9,221 bases of DNA from an uncultured Eubacteriales bacterium (GTDB lineage Bacteria; Bacillota; Clostridia; UBA1381; UMGS1253), in contig URQR01000075.1 in assembly GCA_900550065.1 (NCBI GenBank), forward strand, positions 1-9,221, written 5' to 3'. Made by a program: the position numbers and the translations under genes. Shown in pieces: positions 6,618 through 9,221 of this stretch. Every line of letters starts with the position of its first letter. Position 1 is the first letter of the stretch. Under the pieces are notes generated by a model, which was given only the letters and a program-made list of their open reading frames with translations, did no database searches and was not told the origin of the DNA.

Positions 6618-7430
6618 TTATAATTCCATCCATTTTACATTGACATTCGTTTCACACACATTAATCGCCGTGTATTCATACACCGCGTCGAAGACCGCGG
6701 CCTGCACCTGCGCGGCGACTGTGCGCACATCGGCGCCGTACCGTACGGAAATATCGAGCGTGATATAGACGCCCTGCGGCTTCGATTCTGTGCTGCATCG
6801 TACCGTTTTCCCCACGCCGTCTACCTTCCCCGCCTCTATCTGGCAGATCGTCACCACTACATTATCTGCAATGTGGTAGTCTCCGCGGTAGCTAAAGTTC
6901 GGCCTTACGACCGATTTTGTTGTCTGAAACGCATGTTTTCCGCGCTTCCCGCGGTTAAAAATATGCAGCGTGTCGAGCAGTACGCCCGAAAAATCCTTTT
7001 TAATCTCAAACGTCGGAACAGGAATAACATGCTTTCCCTGCGTCCGGCGGATTCTTTTTGCCTTTTCTATCTCTTCTTCCGTCGCAACCTCTTCAATCCG
7101 GATTGTGCGGACAATTGGCTCAATTGCAAGCGTTTTCGCAATTTCTGCCACCATTTTATCCGATGTACCCAAAATCAGGATACTTTCCGGCTGATACCGT
7201 AAAATCGCCTCGCGCACCCGCGCCGCATGTTCCGGGTCGCGGAACAGCGCACGCCGGATTGAACCAATCTTTGTCGGCTCCTTTTTGGCTGAGTAGCCCG
7301 ATAAAAGCTCATTTCCGCGAATCAGCAGCCCATCGTCAATGATGCACTCCATCCCCGCCTCATTTGCAACCCATGTCGCGCGGTAGCTCTTTCCGCTCCC
7401 GCTCGGCCCTACAAAAGCAAATACCTTCAT
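6618..7430 (-). CDS. P-loop NTPase domain fused to Asp23/Gls24 (DUF322) domain
   Basis: A 270-residue protein with two clear parts. The N-terminal part (1-165) opens with MKVFAFVGPSGSGKS, a Walker A motif at residues 8-15. It continues with CIIDDGLLIRG (29-39) and a hydrophobic strand SILILGTSDK (83-92) that may end in nucleotide-sensing residues. The C-terminal part (about 178-268) matches the Asp23/Gls24 envelope-stress domain: YRGDYHIADNVVVTICQIEA (181-200), then KVDGVG, the VYITLDISVRYGADVRTVA strand-helix pair (221-239) and the closing NVCETNVNVKWM (257-268). Normal Asp23/Gls24/YloU proteins carry only this last domain. The role is unknown; nucleotide-controlled envelope or stress signalling is an inference. 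The start is supported by AAAAGGAG, 7 nt upstream, which overlaps the end of rex. Only 4 nt separate the genes, so it is almost surely co-transcribed with rex. Confidence 0.85.
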   Translation of the reverse strand: MKVFAFVGPSGSGKSYRATWVANEAGMECIIDDGLLIRGNELLSGYSAKKEPTKIGSIRRALFRDPEHAARVREAILRYQPESILILGTSDKMVAEIAKTLAIEPIVRTIRIEEVATEEEIEKAKRIRRTQGKHVIPVPTFEIKKDFSGVLLDTLHIFNRGKRGKHAFQTTKSVVRPNFSYRGDYHIADNVVVTICQIEAGKVDGVGKTVRCSTESKPQGVYITLDISVRYGADVRTVAAQVQAAVFDAVYEYTAINVCETNVNVKWMEL

Positions 7431-7434
7431 ACGG

Positions 7435-8091
7435 CTACTCCTTTTCCTGCAACATATTCTTTTTTGTGCGAAGCTGGTATGATAGCGTCATCATCGAATC
7501 CGACAAATGGACGTTTTCAACCACGACATCTTCCGGCACCTTTAAATCCATATACGAAAAGTTTAACAAACCCTTTACGCCGCATTCAATCATTGTGTCA
7601 GCGACTTCTTTCGTACAGACGCGCGGCACCGCCAAAATACCAATACTTGCCGGGTTTTCCTTTAAAAATGCGCGCATATCGGCAATATCATACACCGAGA
7701 TACCGTTTATTTTCGTCCCAATCTTTTCCGGGTCGGCGTCAAATATCGCAATCAGCTTAAAACCGCGCTTTTCAAAGCCGCCGTGATTTGCCAGCGCGTG
7801 GCCCAAATTACCCGCACCTGCAATAATCGTCTTATGCCCGTCACGCAAGCCGAGGATACCGCCGATCTCATAATACAGCTCCTCTACATTATATCCATAT
7901 CCCTGCTGTCCAAACCCGCCAAAACAGTTTAAATCCTGCCGGATTTGCGACGCAGTGACATTCATCTTTTCGCTGAGCTCTTTTGATGAGATGCGTTTAA
8001 TATTCTGGTTTAACAGCTCGCCCAGATAGCGGTAATAACGCGGCAAACGGCGTATCACAACGAGCGAAATTTTTCTTCCATTATAGTTCAT
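7435..8091 (-). CDS. rex: Redox-sensing transcriptional repressor Rex
   Basis: A 218-residue repressor that senses the NADH/NAD+ ratio and controls fermentation and respiration genes. The N-terminal winged-helix domain shows VVIRRLPRYYRYL (11-23), RISSKELSEKMNVTASQIRQ (33-52) and DLNCFGGFGQQGYGYNVEEL (53-72), all hallmark Rex sequence. The Rossmann domain has TIIAGAGNLGHAL (88-100), with the GxGxxG-type NAD(H) loop at 92-97, and the acidic FDADPEKIG (117-125). GILAVP and KGLLNFSYMDLKVPEDVVVE follow. The length is normal for the family and all key elements are present. AAGGGG with an 8-nt spacer precedes the ATG. It is followed closely by the P-loop/Asp23 gene and preceded by a leader with two promoter-like -10 boxes and a Rex-like operator, so negative autoregulation is likely. 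Confidence 0.97.
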   Translation of the reverse strand: MNYNGRKISLVVIRRLPRYYRYLGELLNQNIKRISSKELSEKMNVTASQIRQDLNCFGGFGQQGYGYNVEELYYEIGGILGLRDGHKTIIAGAGNLGHALANHGGFEKRGFKLIAIFDADPEKIGTKINGISVYDIADMRAFLKENPASIGILAVPRVCTKEVADTMIECGVKGLLNFSYMDLKVPEDVVVENVHLSDSMMTLSYQLRTKKNMLQEKE

Positions 8092-8158
8092 GCCACATAC
8101 CCCTTATATCCTACATTTTACAACGAATTTACCTCAACTTACACATCTTTAACATTTT

Positions 8159-8171
8159 TATTATAGCATAA
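8159..8171. repeat. 13-bp direct repeat, copy 1; extended -10 box of a rex-proximal promoter on the minus strand
   Basis: TATTATAGCATAA on the plus strand. On the minus strand it contains TGCTATAAT, an extended -10 box (TATAAT at 8165-8160). No good -35 hexamer stands 16-18 nt upstream, so promoter activity would rest on the TGn extension. It is identical to the copy at 8269-8281. Confidence 0.6.
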
Positions 8172-8186
8172 ATACGGCACGAACCC

Positions 8187-8243
8187 GAAGAATTGTGTTC
8201 CTGCGCAGCAGGAAGAGGGGCGGCGCCCCGATAACAATTCTTC
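8187..8243 (-). other. Three-way-junction (cruciform-like) inverted repeat element
   Basis: The outer arms GAAGAATTGT (8187-8196) and ACAATTCTTC (8234-8243) are perfect complements. Inside are TTCCTGC-GCA-GCAGGAA (8198-8214) and GGGGC-GGC-GCCCC (8217-8229). All three stems are fully paired, which is far more structure than expected for a plain intergenic gap. It may be a leader RNA fold, a small RNA, or a dispersed palindromic repeat. Confidence 0.6.
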
Positions 8244-8268
8244 CAAGCGCAAGCCTTTGACTTGCGTA

Positions 8269-8281
8269 TATTATAGCATAA
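8269..8281. repeat. 13-bp direct repeat, copy 2 (contains -10 of the main rex promoter)
   Basis: Exact copy of 8159-8171, offset by 110 bp. The two copies bracket the structured element. Just inside them are short inverted ends, ATACG (8172-8176) and CGTAT (8265-8269). Confidence 0.7.
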
Positions 8282-8298
8282 CCCCTTTTACAAATCAA
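8270..8298 (-). promoter_or_regulatory. Sigma-A-type promoter for the rex operon
   Basis: On the minus strand TTGATT (-35, 8298-8293) and TATAAT (-10, 8275-8270) are separated by exactly 17 nt, and the -10 is extended by TGC (8278-8276). The -10 is perfect and four of six -35 bases match consensus. Predicted start is about 8261-8263. It lies just after the stop codon of the upstream membrane-protein gene, giving rex its own promoter. Confidence 0.75.
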
Positions 8299-8314
8299 GT
8301 TAAAATTTTCACAA
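8297..8314 (-). promoter_or_regulatory. Candidate Rex operator overlapping the rex -35 box
   Basis: Minus strand TTGTGAA-AATT-TTAACTT. Compared with the Bacillota Rex consensus TTGTTAA-N4-TTAACAA it matches 11 of 14 fixed positions, and the left half is the TTGTGAA variant known from other Rex sites. Its last two bases are the first two of the -35 hexamer, a position where binding would block RNA polymerase. It also covers the stop codon of the upstream gene (8309-8311). Confidence 0.55.
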
Positions 8315-9046
8315 ACTTGTATCGTTTTTGTCATCCTTTTTCTTTTTACGCCAAATAATCAAATAGATTGCAAGCGCAATTGCAACAAGTACCAGCGCGC
8401 TCGACAGAATTGTCGTCTGATTATGCAGGATTGCAATACCGTCATTTTGATTAGGCGCAGACGCGCTGTCTGGTTCTTGCGTGACAGCCGATTCCGATTC
8501 ATCGGCCGCCTCCCCAAAAGATAACAGATAGCTCCCCAACAACGAATTGTCCGGCTGATAGGCCGCTTCCGTTTCCACCGCTTCATACGCCGCCGCATAG
8601 TCTCCGCTCAAAGCAACTGTATACTTTGCCTCAAAGTCGATTGGTGTTTGTGCCACATATAGCCCTTCCAAGCTCTCGCTGCGAACACCGCCGTCGCCGG
8701 ACACCATCTTTGTTTCCGCGCGCAGACCGGAGAAAAACGGGTAACTGTTCCCGCCCTCTGTAATCTTTGTACTAATCAAATCAAAAACGTCCTGCCCCGT
8801 CAGCTTTTTGACATAAACGCGCCTCAGTTCTGTATCCGCCGCATCCGCCAAATACGCCGCCCGCACAGACGCATCACTCACGAGAGCAATGTCGCTGTTT
8901 GTCATAATCCGATAACTATCGGCCAGCACAGCGGCCGTTTTCTGCAGTGGCTCCTCCTGCGCCAGCGCGCTCGGCGCGCCGATCATACTGCAAATCAGCA
9001 GGCTGCAAACCAGCAACAAAAATAAACTATTGTGCAGCTTTCTCAT
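8309..9046 (-). CDS. Secreted, membrane-anchored protein with 5'-nucleotidase C-terminal-like domain
   Basis: A 245-residue type I membrane protein. The N-terminus is a signal peptide: MRKLH, a long hydrophobic core, and a probable signal peptidase I site ALA-QE (after residue 29). Residues about 36-160 resemble the C-terminal domain of secreted 5'-nucleotidases (5NUCT): AAVLADSYRIMTNSDIALVS (38-57), VRAAY, VKKLTGQDVFDLIS (79-92), YPFFSGLRAE (102-111) and DFEAKYTVALSGDYAAAYEA (137-156). The metallophosphatase half that normally precedes this domain is absent. An acidic, Ser/Ala-rich linker (about 178-203) leads to a transmembrane helix (about 213-232) with a KKKK stop-transfer tail; there is no LPxTG. 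It may bind a ligand or partner outside the cell rather than catalyse. GGAGAGG 6 nt before the ATG supports the start, which overlaps the preceding gene by 20 nt. Confidence 0.75.
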   Translation of the reverse strand: MRKLHNSLFLLLVCSLLICSMIGAPSALAQEEPLQKTAAVLADSYRIMTNSDIALVSDASVRAAYLADAADTELRRVYVKKLTGQDVFDLISTKITEGGNSYPFFSGLRAETKMVSGDGGVRSESLEGLYVAQTPIDFEAKYTVALSGDYAAAYEAVETEAAYQPDNSLLGSYLLSFGEAADESESAVTQEPDSASAPNQNDGIAILHNQTTILSSALVLVAIALAIYLIIWRKKKKDDKNDTSL

Positions 9047-9221
9047 CCGTATCCTCTCCCGTCTGTACCAAATAGCCCGCCAGCGTCTTTACCACGCGCT
9101 GCGGCGCGTCCTTCGCCGTCCCCCACGCCATATCCTTATTGCGGTAGTCGCGCTCGTCAAGGCCCAGTTCGCGCATCCTTTGCGTCAGAAGGCCGAGCCG
9201 CTCCTCGCGCTGGCTCCCGCC
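9027..9221 (-). CDS. Unrecognised protein, C-terminal 64 residues only
   Basis: The minus-strand frame is open from the window edge to TAG at 9029-9027. The visible end reads GGSQREERLGLLTQRMRELG, then LDERDYRNKDMAWGTAKDAP, then a V/L/A-containing helix (QRVVKTLAGYLVQ) and an acidic tail ending DEKAAQ. It is hydrophilic and charged with no membrane segment in this part, so it is probably cytoplasmic. I do not recognise the family. It is accepted as a gene because the frame runs uninterrupted through the edge and its end overlaps the next gene by 20 nt in a typical operon arrangement, with that gene's ribosome binding site lying inside it. Confidence 0.7.
   Translation of the reverse strand, partial: GGSQREERLGLLTQRMRELGLDERDYRNKDMAWGTAKDAPQRVVKTLAGYLVQTGEDTDEKAAQ

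Larger units (their letters stand above)
8092..8263 (-). promoter_or_regulatory. rex 5' leader containing a structured element
   Basis: If transcription starts about 7 nt after the upstream -10 box, the rex mRNA has a leader of roughly 170 nt. Its first 80 nt are strongly structured. A 10-bp stem (8187-8196 with 8234-8243) encloses a 7-bp hairpin (8198-8204 with 8208-8214) and a 5-bp GC hairpin (8217-8221 with 8225-8229), giving a three-way junction. Next to it is a 6-bp hairpin (8248-8253 with 8261-8266), though its outer bases may lie upstream of the transcript start. I recognise no known riboswitch. No U-tract follows the stem, so it is not a terminator. The rest of the leader is A/T-rich and ends in the rex ribosome binding site. 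Confidence 0.5.

Noticed and set aside
6382..6633. Minus-strand open frame of 83 codons across the terminator cluster
   Set aside because: It runs antisense through the DUF1848 3' end and the hairpins, has no ribosome binding site seen, and its translation simply reflects the inverted repeats.
6260..6643. Plus-strand open frame of 127 codons in another frame at the DUF1848 end
   Set aside because: It overlaps a well-supported DUF1848 frame, crosses the terminator, and shows no recognisable domain.
8092..8263. Known riboswitch or T-box in the rex leader
   Set aside because: I found no specifier/T-box sequence and no core I recognise from common riboswitches. There is no terminator with a U-tract before the gene.
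8159..8281. Possible CRISPR array or tandem repeat
   Set aside because: There are only two repeat copies, 110 bp apart, with a palindromic interior. There is no regular spacer series and no cas gene.

Overview
The window looks like a chromosomal segment of a Bacillota bacterium, most likely an uncultured Clostridia member. The evidence is the gene content (RelA/SpoT, HemZ, Rex, an Asp23/Gls24-type domain), strong AAGGAG-type ribosome binding sites, extended -10 promoters and roughly balanced base composition. I see no phage, transposase, CRISPR or rRNA/tRNA genes.

Plus strand, 1-6546: a tightly packed run of six genes in one direction. The order is the 3' part of relA/spoT (stringent response), a small FlaR/adenylate-kinase-like P-loop kinase, a glyoxalase-II-type metallo-beta-lactamase-fold hydrolase, hemZ (radical SAM coproporphyrinogen-III-oxidase-like), a 540-residue uridine-kinase-like protein with a threonyl-tRNA-synthetase-like N-terminal half, and a DUF1848 protein. 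Gaps are 13-30 nt or the genes overlap (MBL/hemZ by 11 nt), so this is probably one operon. It ends in a cluster of inverted repeats at 6460-6614. The last of these is a good bidirectional intrinsic terminator shared with the converging minus-strand genes.

Minus strand, 9221-6618 (read right to left): the 3' end of an unrecognised gene; a secreted, C-terminally membrane-anchored protein resembling a stand-alone 5'-nucleotidase C-terminal domain; a 217-nt regulatory gap; rex (NADH/NAD+-sensing repressor); and, 4 nt after rex, an unusual fusion of a P-loop NTPase domain with an Asp23/Gls24 domain. The gap before rex holds a near-consensus sigma-A promoter, a Rex-operator-like palindrome touching its -35 box (probable redox autoregulation), and a 100-bp structured element (three-way-junction fold plus a side hairpin) bracketed by 13-bp direct repeats that are themselves extended -10 boxes.

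Most of the window is ordinary housekeeping sequence. The parts deserving a second look are the rex leader element, the rex-linked P-loop/Asp23 fusion, the detached 5'-nucleotidase-like domain on a membrane anchor, and the hairpin-rich 3' end of the DUF1848 gene.
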